From: JADJAH01 sp964615795
GTDB lineage: Bacteria; Bacteroidota; Ignavibacteria; Tepidaquicellales; Tepidaquicellaceae
DNA: 64,000 bases
Assembly (NCBI GenBank): GCA_964615795.1
Contig: CAZTQR010000005.1
Location: 19,678-83,677, forward strand
Reading direction: 5' to 3'
This document shows positions 1-8,613 of the stretch, one piece after another. A program made the position numbers and the translations under genes. Each line of letters opens with the position of its first letter. Position 1 is the stretch's first letter. The notes under the pieces are model-generated. The model was given only the letters and a program-made list of their open reading frames with translations. It did no database searches and was not told the origin of the DNA.

Positions 1-411
1 AACTATGCGGGCAATAAGATTGGCAAAGCGACATGGAAGATCAAGAACAAGCTGAAGTACACTTTCAGCAGTGAGAAAAAGAAGCTCTACAACAGGATCA
101 TGCTTTTGCATTTTGCGGCACAGGACAGGTACGTTGCCAAAAAGTATCCGGGCAGGATCACCTTGATAGAATGCGCAACATTCAAACCGGAATTCAGAAA
201 GGGTTGGGAGGAGCTGGCCGGCGGCGGGTTTGAGACATACGTCGTTCCTGATACTGATCATAAGACTATTGTTAGGGAGCCGAAGATCCGCGACTTTGCC
301 GAGAAGCTGAATTTTGTGCTGGAGAAGACTCATAAAGAGATCGAATCACGCGGCAGATCCAACGGAGCGTCAAACACTGTTGCCTCCCGCAAGAGTGTTG
401 AAAACGCCTGA
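1..411 (+). CDS. C-terminal end of a thioesterase domain (NRPS/PKS type), 5' truncated
   Basis: The frame is open from the first base, so this is the last 136 residues of a larger protein that begins outside the window. The visible part resembles the C-terminal half of the alpha/beta-hydrolase thioesterase domain that releases products from nonribosomal peptide or polyketide synthases: a KYPGRITLIE strand, then a GWEEL turn, then VVPDTDH with the presumed catalytic histidine, then a helix of the EPKIRDFAEKL type. The catalytic serine and aspartate would lie upstream. The last 20 residues look like an unstructured tail. The stop lies 3 bp before a phosphopantetheinyl transferase gene, which would activate the carrier domains expected upstream. 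A stand-alone type II thioesterase is an alternative. Confidence 0.7.
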   Translation, partial: NYAGNKIGKATWKIKNKLKYTFSSEKKKLYNRIMLLHFAAQDRYVAKKYPGRITLIECATFKPEFRKGWEELAGGGFETYVVPDTDHKTIVREPKIRDFAEKLNFVLEKTHKEIESRGRSNGASNTVASRKSVENA

Positions 412-414
412 ACG

Positions 415-1107
415 ATGCCGCTCCTGAGCAATGAGATACAAATTCTGTGCTCGGATATTTCCCGCCCTTTGGAAAGTCCTGAAGACTCTGCAGGCCTGCT
501 TGATGAGTCTGAGAAAGAAAGATACCGCAGGTTCAGGTTTGATGCTGACAGGCTGAGGTTCCTTCACGGAAGATCGATCCTGAAGAAACACGCATCAAGA
601 CTTCTTGAAGCAGATCCAAATGAGATGATGATCTCATTCAATCCTCACGGAAAACCGCTGTTCAGCAATCAGCCCCTCAAGTTCAGCATTACGCACTCCG
701 GCAATGTTACTGCCGTGGCATTCTCGCATACGATAGAAATCGGCCTTGATTCCGAATGCATCAGGGAAATTGATGACATCAGCGGACTGTCGCTTAGATT
801 TTTTTCGGATGCGGAGAACCAATATCTGTCAGGATTAAGTGACAAAGAAGTGCTGAAAGAAAACTTCTTTCGTGTATGGAGCGCAAAAGAAGCTTATGTG
901 AAGGCGGCAGGAACGGGGCTGTCAACGGTGCTCAGCGATTTCTCGGTTGTGGACAGCAACGGACATTTCAGGCTCATGATGAATAATAACATTCAGCCAT
1001 CTGCAGTCTTGCATGAGCTTTCGCTTGGAGAAGGCCATCGCTCATTCCTTTGCGCTTTGGATCCTCCCGAAGAACTGCAAATCAGCATTGAACAGATCAC
1101 CTTGTGA
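415..1107 (+). CDS. 4'-phosphopantetheinyl transferase, Sfp/HetI family
   Basis: The enzyme moves the phosphopantetheine arm of CoA onto a serine of acyl or peptidyl carrier proteins. At 230 residues it has the usual Sfp-family size, a pseudo-dimer of two similar halves. The Mg-binding motif is visible as GLDSE (Asp112, Glu114; family form G-[IV]-D-x-E), and the second signature is FFRVWSAKEAYVKAAGTGLS near residues 151-170 (Trp155, Lys158, Glu159, Lys163). The ATG follows the stop of the thioesterase-domain gene by 3 bp, so the two are almost certainly co-transcribed and this enzyme probably primes that synthase. It is not an AcpS-type enzyme, which would be about 120 residues. Confidence 0.88.
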   Translation: MPLLSNEIQILCSDISRPLESPEDSAGLLDESEKERYRRFRFDADRLRFLHGRSILKKHASRLLEADPNEMMISFNPHGKPLFSNQPLKFSITHSGNVTAVAFSHTIEIGLDSECIREIDDISGLSLRFFSDAENQYLSGLSDKEVLKENFFRVWSAKEAYVKAAGTGLSTVLSDFSVVDSNGHFRLMMNNNIQPSAVLHELSLGEGHRSFLCALDPPEELQISIEQITL

Positions 1108-1113
1108 ATGAAA

Positions 1114-1145
1114 GAGAGCGAAGCATAATGTCATGCCCCGCTCTC
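1114..1145. terminator. Hairpin between convergent genes, possible bidirectional terminator
   Basis: A perfect 7-bp stem, GAGAGCG (1114-1120) with CGCTCTC (1139-1145), encloses a smaller GCAT/ATGC stem. It lies in the 69-bp gap between the convergent transferase and carboxylase genes. There is no strong T-run on either side, so intrinsic termination is plausible but not certain. Confidence 0.45.
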
Positions 1146-1176
1146 AGATTGAATTTCTTCCGCCTGATGCCGCTTG

Positions 1177-2718
1177 TTACAGCGGAATGTTGCCGTGTTT
1201 CTTTCTTGGATTTGTATCAACTTTGTTCTCAAGCAGTTCAAAGTAGTAAATAAGCTTCTTTCTCGTTTGGCTCGGCTCTATCACATCGTCAATAAATCCC
1301 CTCTCGGCCGCGAGATAAGGATTGGCGAACTTCTGAGTGAACTCCGCAACCTTATCGGCAAGAGCCTTCACCTTGTCTTCCGAAGCATCTATTTCCTTCT
1401 TGAAAATAATTTCCGCCGCACCTTGCGCACCCATGACTGCGATCTCCGCAGTCGGCCATGCAAGATTGATATCCCCTCTTACGTGTTTAGAGTTCATAAC
1501 GTCGTATGCACCTCCGTAAGCCTTTCGCAGGATCACGGTCACTTTCGGAACGGTCGCTTCGCAAAATGCATACAGAAGTTTTGCACCGTGCCTGATAACT
1601 CCGCGCCACTCCTGATCAGTGCCCGGCAGAAACCCGGGTACATCTTCAAGCACAAGAAGAGGAATGTTGAATGCGTCGCAGAATCTCACAAACCTCGCGC
1701 CCTTGATGGATGAATTGAGGTCAAGCACGCCTGCAAGCACAAGCGGCTGATTGGCAACTATGCCGATGCTCCTGCCGTTGAGCCTTCCGAATCCGACCAC
1801 AAGGTTCTCTGCATATTCCTTATGAACTTCAAAAAATGAATCTTCGTCTATCAATGCATTGATGACTTCTTTTATGTCATAAGGTTTGTTGGGATTTTCC
1901 GGAATGAATGTATCAAGGAATGCAAGGTCCTTCTCTCCGCTGTTGTATTCATACACAGGCGCAGTATCCATGTTGTTGAGAGGTATGTAAGATACCAGCT
2001 GTCTTATCATCTCATAAGCTTCCGCTTCATTATCAGCGGTGAAATGACTGACTCCGCTCTTCACAGCGTGCGTCCTTGCACCGCCCAGGTCATCAAATGA
2101 CACTTCTTCATGCGTAACTGCCTTTACAACATTCGGGCCTGTCACAAACATGTATGATATCTTGTCAACCATCAGAACAAAGTCGGTGATTGCAGGTGAA
2201 TAAACCGCGCCGCCCGCGCAAGGCCCGACTATCATGGATATCTGAGGCACAACACCGCTTGCCAGAGTATTCCTGAGGAAGATGTCGGCATATCCTCCGA
2301 GGGAAACAACCCCTTCCTGTATTCTCGCACCGCCGCTGTCGTTAATACCTATCACGGGAACACCGATCTTCATTGCAAGGTCCATGAGCTTGACGATCTT
2401 CTTTGCATGGTACTCGGCAAGCGAACCGCCGTAGATCGTAAAGTCCTGTGAAAATACGCAAACATCCCTGCCGCCGATCTTGCCTGTCCCTGTTATGACG
2501 CCGTCAGTGTAAAATCTCTGCTTGTCCAGGTCAAAGTCATGCGACTGATGCCTTACGAATATGTCTGTTTCGTGGAAGCTGCCTTCGTCAAGCAGCAGGT
2601 TGATTCTCTCACGTGCTGTAAGTTTGCCTTTTTTGTGCTGCGACTCAACTTTCTTTACGCCGCCGCCAAGCATCGCCTCTTCACGTTTGGATCTCAGTTC
2701 TTCAATTTTCGAGTTCAT
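1177..2718 (-). CDS. Acyl-CoA carboxylase carboxyltransferase (beta) subunit, propionyl-CoA carboxylase / methylmalonyl-CoA decarboxylase type
   Basis: This subunit moves carboxyl groups between biotin and acyl-CoA (propionyl-CoA to methylmalonyl-CoA, or the reverse in sodium-pump decarboxylases). The 513 residues match the family. The N-terminal crotonase-like half carries NDSGGARIQEGV (126-137) and the oxyanion-loop motif GPCAGGAVYSPA (165-176). The C-terminal half carries PGFLPGTDQEWRGVIRHGAK and RKAYGGAYDVM. No biotin carboxylase or biotin carrier gene is near, so the partners lie elsewhere. A methylmalonyl-CoA mutase B12 subunit at 31088-31528 suggests a methylmalonyl-CoA route in this organism. 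Substrate (propionyl, acetyl or methylmalonyl-CoA) cannot be read from sequence alone. A 93-bp gap separates it from murA upstream. Confidence 0.88.
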   Translation of the reverse strand: MNSKIEELRSKREEAMLGGGVKKVESQHKKGKLTARERINLLLDEGSFHETDIFVRHQSHDFDLDKQRFYTDGVITGTGKIGGRDVCVFSQDFTIYGGSLAEYHAKKIVKLMDLAMKIGVPVIGINDSGGARIQEGVVSLGGYADIFLRNTLASGVVPQISMIVGPCAGGAVYSPAITDFVLMVDKISYMFVTGPNVVKAVTHEEVSFDDLGGARTHAVKSGVSHFTADNEAEAYEMIRQLVSYIPLNNMDTAPVYEYNSGEKDLAFLDTFIPENPNKPYDIKEVINALIDEDSFFEVHKEYAENLVVGFGRLNGRSIGIVANQPLVLAGVLDLNSSIKGARFVRFCDAFNIPLLVLEDVPGFLPGTDQEWRGVIRHGAKLLYAFCEATVPKVTVILRKAYGGAYDVMNSKHVRGDINLAWPTAEIAVMGAQGAAEIIFKKEIDASEDKVKALADKVAEFTQKFANPYLAAERGFIDDVIEPSQTRKKLIYYFELLENKVDTNPRKKHGNIPL

Positions 2719-2811
2719 TTTTTCTTCAGATGTTTAGCTTAGTTCGATTATACAAATATGTTGCTGTGAAACTCATTTGATATGAAACACTTTCATTAAC
2801 GCATAGAAAGA

Positions 2812-4176
2812 TCAGATCCTCCTGATCTCAGCTCCAAGCCCTCTCAGCTTTTCATCAATGCTCTCGTATCCCCTGTCAATATAGACTGCTCCGTTCACAA
2901 GCGATTCACCCGTCGCTATCACACCCGCAATAAGGTATGAAAATCCTGCCCTCAGGTCAGGCACGTTTATTTCGGCGCCATGAAACGGCGTCGGACCTTT
3001 TACGACTGCGCTGTGATAGTAGTTTGTGTTGGCGAACCTGCACTCCAACCCTCCAAGACATGTATTGTAAAGCTCGATCTCGGCTCCCATTTTCCTGAGC
3101 TCGTTCACATATCCGAACCTTTCTTCATAAACCGTTTCATGCACGATTGATATGCCGTTTGCCTGCGTCATCAGGATCACAAAGGGTTGCTGCCAGTCTG
3201 TCATGAATCCGGGATGCACATTGGTCTCAATTGCAATTGACTTGAGTTCTCCTTCATAGAAAAACCGGATCCCGTTTTCTTTCACTTCATACTTTCCGCC
3301 GACCCTTCTGACTGCGTTGAGAAAAGTGATCAGATCATCCTGCACTGCATTCTCAATGAATACATCGCCTTTGGATGCAATTCCGGCACAGGCAAATGAA
3401 GCCGCCTGATTCCTGTCCGGTATTACATAGTGCTCCGCACCGTCAAGCTTCTCAACACCCTCAATAGTGATCTTACGGTCAGTGCTGATCTCAATTATGG
3501 CGCCCATCTTCTGGAGGAACTTTATGAGATCCAGTATCTCAGGTTCAACAGCCGCATTTGTCAGGATTGTTCTGCCTTTGGCAAGAGAGCTTGCAATTAT
3601 GATGTTCTCCGTAGCGCCAACGCTCGGATACTCCAGTCTTATGTTTGTGCCTTTCAGCTTGTCCGCTTCAAGAAGAAAGTAATCTTCCTTCACCGTCACC
3701 TTACAGCCCAGTTTCTCGAGAGAATCAATGTGAAAGTTCACAGGCCGTGACCCGATCCTGCATCCTCCCGGTACCGGTATCATTGCCTTGCCTGTCCTGT
3801 GAAGAAGCGGTCCGGCAAGAAGAATTGCTATGCGTGTCTTGTTCCCAAGTTCGCAGTCAATGCTGTTGGAAGTAATGTTACCGGTGGTTATTTCGAGTAT
3901 ATCCCGGTCAACTCTTATTTCGCTGCCAAGTGACCCGCAGATCTGATTTGTCAGAATAAGGTCGCTTATCCTGTTCGGTGAATTGTGAAGTATGCTCTTC
4001 TTGTCTGAGAGAAGTGAAGCAACAACCAGTTTGGATGCTGAGTTTTTGGCTCCGCTCACTTTCACCGTGCCGTTGAGCGGATTGCCGCCTTTGATCAGAA
4101 ATCTGGAATTGACTTCATCCGTATGCAAGCCGTTTGTGCCTAAGCTTTTGTCGTATTTGGCAGTCAGTCTTTCCAA
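2812..4176 (-). CDS. murA: UDP-N-acetylglucosamine 1-carboxyvinyltransferase MurA
   Basis: MurA transfers enolpyruvate from PEP to UDP-GlcNAc, the first committed step of peptidoglycan synthesis, in the cytoplasm. The active-site loop reads PGGCRIGSRPV with the catalytic cysteine at 139, so this is the fosfomycin-sensitive Cys form rather than the Asp form. The substrate-binding KN pair is at 44-45 (SGAKNSASK) and the conserved DLRAG segment is near the C-terminus. At 454 residues it is longer than the typical ~420 because of a ~25-residue N-terminal extension, so a later start is possible. The chosen ATG overlaps the end of accA by 13 bp, which suggests translational coupling at the tail of the polysaccharide operon. 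Confidence 0.93.
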   Translation of the reverse strand: MERLTAKYDKSLGTNGLHTDEVNSRFLIKGGNPLNGTVKVSGAKNSASKLVVASLLSDKKSILHNSPNRISDLILTNQICGSLGSEIRVDRDILEITTGNITSNSIDCELGNKTRIAILLAGPLLHRTGKAMIPVPGGCRIGSRPVNFHIDSLEKLGCKVTVKEDYFLLEADKLKGTNIRLEYPSVGATENIIIASSLAKGRTILTNAAVEPEILDLIKFLQKMGAIIEISTDRKITIEGVEKLDGAEHYVIPDRNQAASFACAGIASKGDVFIENAVQDDLITFLNAVRRVGGKYEVKENGIRFFYEGELKSIAIETNVHPGFMTDWQQPFVILMTQANGISIVHETVYEERFGYVNELRKMGAEIELYNTCLGGLECRFANTNYYHSAVVKGPTPFHGAEINVPDLRAGFSYLIAGVIATGESLVNGAVYIDRGYESIDEKLRGLGAEIRRI

Positions 4177-5117
4177 AATCCCATCTCGCCGAATTTCTTC
4201 ACCCTCATATCAAGCAGTTTGTCTTTCTTAAGTTTTGAGACCTGATTCAGCTCCTCGATGAGCGCACGTTTCAGCAACTCTGCCGCCATGTCATGGTCTC
4301 TGTGCGCTCCTCCCGGCGGCTCCTCAATAATCCTGTCAATTATTCCGAGCTTCAGCATGTCTTCTGATGTGAGCTTCAGGGCTTGTGCCGCCTGCTCCTT
4401 GTAGTCCCAGCTTCTCCAGAGAATTGACGAACATGACTCCGGTGATATCACCGAGTACCAGCAGTATTGCAGCATCAGCACCCTGTCCCCTACACCGATT
4501 CCAAGGGCCCCGCCTGAAGCACCTTCACCTATGATTGCCACAATTACAGGTACCTGAAGTCTTGACATTTCAAACAGATTCCGCGCAATCGCTTCCGCCT
4601 GGCCGCGCTCTTCGGCCTCAATTCCCGGATAAGCTCCCGGCGTATCTATGAGTGTGATCACGGGTTTGCCAAACTTCTCCGCAAGCTTCATGAGGCGAAG
4701 CGCCTTCCTGTAGCCCTCCGGATTAGGCATGCCGAAGTTTCTGTACAGATTCGATTTCGTGTCTCTTCCTTTCTGCTGTCCGATGATCATGACTGTCTGT
4801 CCATCAATATCCGCGAAGCCGCCGACAATCGCCTTGTCGTCGCCATAGTGCCTGTCACCGTGAAGCTCAATGAAGTTCTCGGTCATCAGGTAAATGTAGT
4901 CGAGTGAATAAGGCCTTTCGGGATGCCGTGCAAGCTGAACTATCTGCCACGGTGTCAGCTTGGAGAATATTTCTGATCTGAGCTTGTTGACCTTGTCTTC
5001 AAGTATTCCGATCTCATCGGAAATGTCAAACCTTGAGGACATGCTTCTCATTTCCTCGATCTTCTTCTCGAGCTCTATGATGGGAAGTTCAAAATCAAGC
5101 GTGGTCTGTACGGCCAT
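4164..5117 (-). CDS. accA: Acetyl-CoA carboxylase carboxyltransferase subunit alpha AccA
   Basis: AccA forms the alpha half of the carboxyltransferase that makes malonyl-CoA for fatty acid synthesis. The 317-residue length is typical. Diagnostic segments are LDFELPIIELEKKIEEM at the N-terminus, QLARHPERPYSLDYI, GGFADIDGQTVMIIGQQKGR, a glycine-rich GEGASGGALGIGVGDRV stretch, and ISPESCSSILW. The beta subunit (accD) is not in the window. The start codon lies 1 bp after the end of the upstream glycosyltransferase gene, and murA overlaps its 3' end. Two essential lipid and wall genes are therefore placed directly downstream of surface-sugar genes, likely in one transcript. Confidence 0.95.
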   Translation of the reverse strand: MAVQTTLDFELPIIELEKKIEEMRSMSSRFDISDEIGILEDKVNKLRSEIFSKLTPWQIVQLARHPERPYSLDYIYLMTENFIELHGDRHYGDDKAIVGGFADIDGQTVMIIGQQKGRDTKSNLYRNFGMPNPEGYRKALRLMKLAEKFGKPVITLIDTPGAYPGIEAEERGQAEAIARNLFEMSRLQVPVIVAIIGEGASGGALGIGVGDRVLMLQYCWYSVISPESCSSILWRSWDYKEQAAQALKLTSEDMLKLGIIDRIIEEPPGGAHRDHDMAAELLKRALIEELNQVSKLKKDKLLDMRVKKFGEMGFWKD

Positions 5118-5118
5118 A

Positions 5119-7074
5119 TCAGCTCCTGTTGTTTTTAAGGGTCAGAAAGAATGTCTTCAGAAGTATCTCCATGTCAAGTGCGGTTGATTGGTTTTTCGCG
5201 TAAAAGAAATTCAGGTTTTGCATCTCTTCTTCACTCATCGAGTCATAATAATTCAGTTGTATGAGTCCCGTAAGCCCTTTCTTGCCGATGAACTGCGTAT
5301 GTTCTTTCTTAAGCCAAACCGGATAACCGACCAGGCTGTATTTGCCGGAGAACACCTGCGGCAGGAGCAGCAATTTTGAAAAGGGCCCGGAAAGCGTCCT
5401 TCCGCCCAGGCTTCTGTACAGTTGAACTGCCGGATAGACAGTGGCCAGAAGTGGCGCGGAGAGCGCTATATCCATTATTCTTTTCAAAAATATATTCATT
5501 TTATTGTTAATATTATATTCAATTTCGATTAGATTGATCTCGTCGATGCTGCTTGCATTAAGCTTTGAAAGTATGAGCTCCTTGTCTGAAGGAATGATCC
5601 TGAACCTGACGTTTCTGTTACGGAACCTCCACATGAGGTCAAGTATCTGCTGATTCGAGAAGCTCTCATCGGTGAATATCACTTCATGCACATTGTTGAT
5701 CTGTATCTGCTCCTGAAGATCAAAGATCCTGTTCTTCTTTTCTCCAGCAAACCGGAGAATGTTGTATTTCGCGTTGAGCTTATCTTCGCTGTTCTGGCTC
5801 AGCTTGCCGCTTCCGACCACAAGCAGGTTGATCTTGTTAAGAAGGATATTCTTCTCCTTGAAGAACAGGAACATTGAATACACCCATCTCCAGGACAGAA
5901 GGAAAACAACGGCAAGTATTGTGGACGCAAGTATTACACTCCTTGAGAAGGCATATTCCTTGAAGAAGTATGTTATGGATGAATTGACGAAGAAGCCGGC
6001 AATCACTGCGTTGAACGCCCTTGCAAGAGAAAGCCTTTTCTTCTTTGTATAAAGTCCGAACAGGGCAAGCAGTATGATCCATACTATCACATAAACCGTG
6101 ATAATGAAAAGATAGTCTTTGTTCGGGAAGATGTTGAACCTGATCCTTACTGCAAGTATGTAAGCGGCATAAAGAAGCACTGCATCAATGACAGGAAGCA
6201 GGAAATATCCCAGCAGTCTCTTGGAATATGATGCTGATGATCTTATTATAATGCCGGCCTGAAGAAGTGGCGACAATAGCTTGGAAAACCCCGTCAGGTT
6301 CTTGCGCACAAAAATGCTCATTGCTCCGTAGAAATTGTTCACATACGACAGGTGAGTCTTCCTTGTGCTCTCCCCCTTGAAATGAATAGTCGTCACTTCG
6401 GGATAGTAATATATCTTGTATCCGCTCTTTCGGATCTGAAAGCAAAGATCCAGGTCTTCACCGTACATGAAATAGTCTTCATCAAAGTACCCTGATCTTT
6501 CAAATACTTTTCTCGGGATGAACATGAAAGCTCCGCAGATAGCATCCACTTCGTGTGTCAGATTCTCGTCAAGATAAGTAAGGTTGTATCTTGCGAGCGT
6601 CTTGCTGTTGGGAAATAATTTTGAGAGCCCCAGTATCCTCGGAATGGCAACACCGGGTGTCGGGAAGCTCCTTCTGCAGGCAGAATCAAGCCTTCCGTTT
6701 GCAAGTATGAGCTTGGAAGTTACAGCTCCGGCATCCGGATGGTCCCTGCAGAATCCGATCATTCTTTCGAATGTGCCTTCTTCGAGAAGCGTATCCGGAT
6801 TGAGTATGAGGACATATTCTCCTTCAGCTCTCTTCAGCGCTATATTGTTTGCCCTTGAGAATCCAATGTTCTGATCATTTTCAATCACCTCTACATCGGG
6901 ATACTTTGACCTGATATGATCTGCACTGCCGTCTATTGAATTGTTGTCAACCAGGAAGATCTCAACCGTGAAATTACCTGATGCGGCCTTTTGCACGGAT
7001 GATATGCAGTTGTCAACAAGGTCCCTGACGTTGTAGTTGACTATGATTACCGATATGTCAACTTTTTCTCTCAT
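5119..7074 (-). CDS. GT2 glycosyltransferase fused to a membrane domain and a degenerate polyprenyl-phosphate sugar transferase domain
   Basis: Residues 1 to about 250 form a GT2 (rhamnosyltransferase-like) domain: VIIVNYN near the N-terminus, the acceptor VDNNS strand, and LILNPDT as the metal-binding motif. A membrane region of about four segments follows (about 275-395), then a CoA-binding-like Rossmann stretch (about 410-510). Last is a region from about 530 that matches the start (LKRIMDIALSAPLL) and end (LLLPQVFSGKYSLVG, GKKGLTGLIQL) of bacterial sugar transferases. The central GP-x-Q-x-RxG and K-x-RxM segment is absent and the catalytic DE before LPQ reads LL. The second half is thus probably inactive as a priming transferase, while the GT2 half looks active. 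The gene overlaps its upstream neighbour by 4 bp (ATGA). Confidence 0.8.
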   Translation of the reverse strand: MREKVDISVIIVNYNVRDLVDNCISSVQKAASGNFTVEIFLVDNNSIDGSADHIRSKYPDVEVIENDQNIGFSRANNIALKRAEGEYVLILNPDTLLEEGTFERMIGFCRDHPDAGAVTSKLILANGRLDSACRRSFPTPGVAIPRILGLSKLFPNSKTLARYNLTYLDENLTHEVDAICGAFMFIPRKVFERSGYFDEDYFMYGEDLDLCFQIRKSGYKIYYYPEVTTIHFKGESTRKTHLSYVNNFYGAMSIFVRKNLTGFSKLLSPLLQAGIIIRSSASYSKRLLGYFLLPVIDAVLLYAAYILAVRIRFNIFPNKDYLFIITVYVIVWIILLALFGLYTKKKRLSLARAFNAVIAGFFVNSSITYFFKEYAFSRSVILASTILAVVFLLSWRWVYSMFLFFKEKNILLNKINLLVVGSGKLSQNSEDKLNAKYNILRFAGEKKNRIFDLQEQIQINNVHEVIFTDESFSNQQILDLMWRFRNRNVRFRIIPSDKELILSKLNASSIDEINLIEIEYNINNKMNIFLKRIMDIALSAPLLATVYPAVQLYRSLGGRTLSGPFSKLLLLPQVFSGKYSLVGYPVWLKKEHTQFIGKKGLTGLIQLNYYDSMSEEEMQNLNFFYAKNQSTALDMEILLKTFFLTLKNNRS

Positions 7075-8588
7075 TCCTTTGCTGCAGAAGATTTCCTGTA
7101 ATAATTAAAGTAAATGTCACCTGTTTCTTCCACACCTGTTCTCACTTCAAGCGTACCCGTGCCCACAACTCTGCTCTCATAAACATACCTGACCGAATCT
7201 TCAGTAATGTCCGGCTTGCTTTGCTTTTCAAGAGTAGGAAATGCATCAACAATGTAATCAGGCCTAAGAACTTTTCTTACATACTCTTCGTCCGATTTAT
7301 CCCTTTCGCCCTTGCCGTACTTGCCGTGCCTTGAGATGTAATAATCATTCAGGCCGAGTCTGTCGTATGATCTCATTCCGGAATAATACGGCATTATGCC
7401 TGCAGATTCAACCGCAAGCGTTTCACCGGGCTCTGCATTGCTCTTCAGCCATAACCCGGCCATTTTCATCGCATCATAGTAAAGCAGTGTTTTGCGAAGT
7501 CCGAGCATCGGAAAAGACCTGGAATCCAGCAGTACATTCACAGGATATGCCGCCATTGCAATTATTAGCAGCCACTTCATCAACGGTATGCCCTGCAATG
7601 AATCGAGGAGTCTGTCAAGTCCGATGCCTGAAAGAACAAATATGAACGTGATAACCGGCACAAAGAACCTCTGAACAGGGAGCATGTCTCCTCCTATCAT
7701 TACAAGATAAAGAATGTGGATCAATATGACGGCGCTTATATACTTCACTTTTGGATTCTGACGGAAATGAAAAGCGGCATATACCGGCAATACGAGAATA
7801 AAACCTCCGGCCATACTGTCCCTTACAAACTTGTAGCAGTAATACAGCCCTGTTAACTGCTGATTTTCAAAACCCGTCTTGGCGTAAAATGTGTTGGGGA
7901 AAAAATGGCCGAAGTGATCCCATCTCCAGAGGAAGTAAATGCCGTATGGGACGGCAAATATCAGCAAGGGCAAAACTATTTTACTCATTCTCTGCGACTG
8001 ACTGACAGGATCCCTGCCCGAGAAAACATACAGAAATACAATGCTTATCATGAAATACATTACTCCTTCGGGTCTCGTAAGCGATGCGAACATAAATGCC
8101 ACAGACATCATAACCGCGTATTTATAGTTGAGAGTATCTTCAAACATGAATACGCACATTACTCCTGCAAGGACAAGCAGTGAAAAGAAAACAGTCTCCA
8201 TCCCTGAGTAGCTCCAGATCACAAATCCCGGATTCAATGCAATCAGAAACGGTGCGGCAAATGATGATATTCCGGTCAGTCTGAAATGCCTGACAGAAAT
8301 AAGATATGCCGCAATGATGATCAGCACTCCGCAAGAGATTGAGATTGCCCTTGCAGAAGTGAGCAGGTCGGCGCCGGCTCCCGAAAATCCGGCCATTATC
8401 ACCACCCACAGAAAGTTTGTGTATCCTTCTATCACATCGCCTTCATTGTAAACAAGGCCTTTGCCTGCCGCCAAATTATCTGCATACCTGTAGCTTATGA
8501 ATGCATCGTCGGCAACATATCCGACTTTGACAACAAAGATAAGGTAAAGAAGAATGATGCCGGCTAATATGAAGGACTTTGAATTCAG
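7071..8588 (-). CDS. GT-C type membrane glycosyltransferase, AftB-like; start codon unclear
   Basis: This is a multi-pass membrane protein of the GT-C fold that probably takes sugar from a polyprenyl-phosphate donor outside the membrane. The hallmark N-terminal loop reads DDAFISYRYADNL then GKGLVYNEGDVIEGYTNFLW, with the paired acidic residues typical of AftB-like and related enzymes. About ten hydrophobic segments follow, and a soluble C-terminal part holds PYYSGMRSYDRLGLND. The nearest standard start, a TTG at 8474, would cut off the DD motif and the first membrane helix. The frame upstream is open to a stop at about 8637 but has no ATG, GTG or TTG. A CTG at 8588 is the best position and is used here with low certainty. 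A polyprenyl-phosphate sugar synthase lies just upstream, fitting donor supply. Confidence 0.72.
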   Translation of the reverse strand: MNSKSFILAGIILLYLIFVVKVGYVADDAFISYRYADNLAAGKGLVYNEGDVIEGYTNFLWVVIMAGFSGAGADLLTSARAISISCGVLIIIAAYLISVRHFRLTGISSFAAPFLIALNPGFVIWSYSGMETVFFSLLVLAGVMCVFMFEDTLNYKYAVMMSVAFMFASLTRPEGVMYFMISIVFLYVFSGRDPVSQSQRMSKIVLPLLIFAVPYGIYFLWRWDHFGHFFPNTFYAKTGFENQQLTGLYYCYKFVRDSMAGGFILVLPVYAAFHFRQNPKVKYISAVILIHILYLVMIGGDMLPVQRFFVPVITFIFVLSGIGLDRLLDSLQGIPLMKWLLIIAMAAYPVNVLLDSRSFPMLGLRKTLLYYDAMKMAGLWLKSNAEPGETLAVESAGIMPYYSGMRSYDRLGLNDYYISRHGKYGKGERDKSDEEYVRKVLRPDYIVDAFPTLEKQSKPDITEDSVRYVYESRVVGTGTLEVRTGVEETGDIYFNYYRKSSAAKE

Positions 8589-8613
8589 GAAAGGAAGAGG
8601 ATTATGTTTGCTG

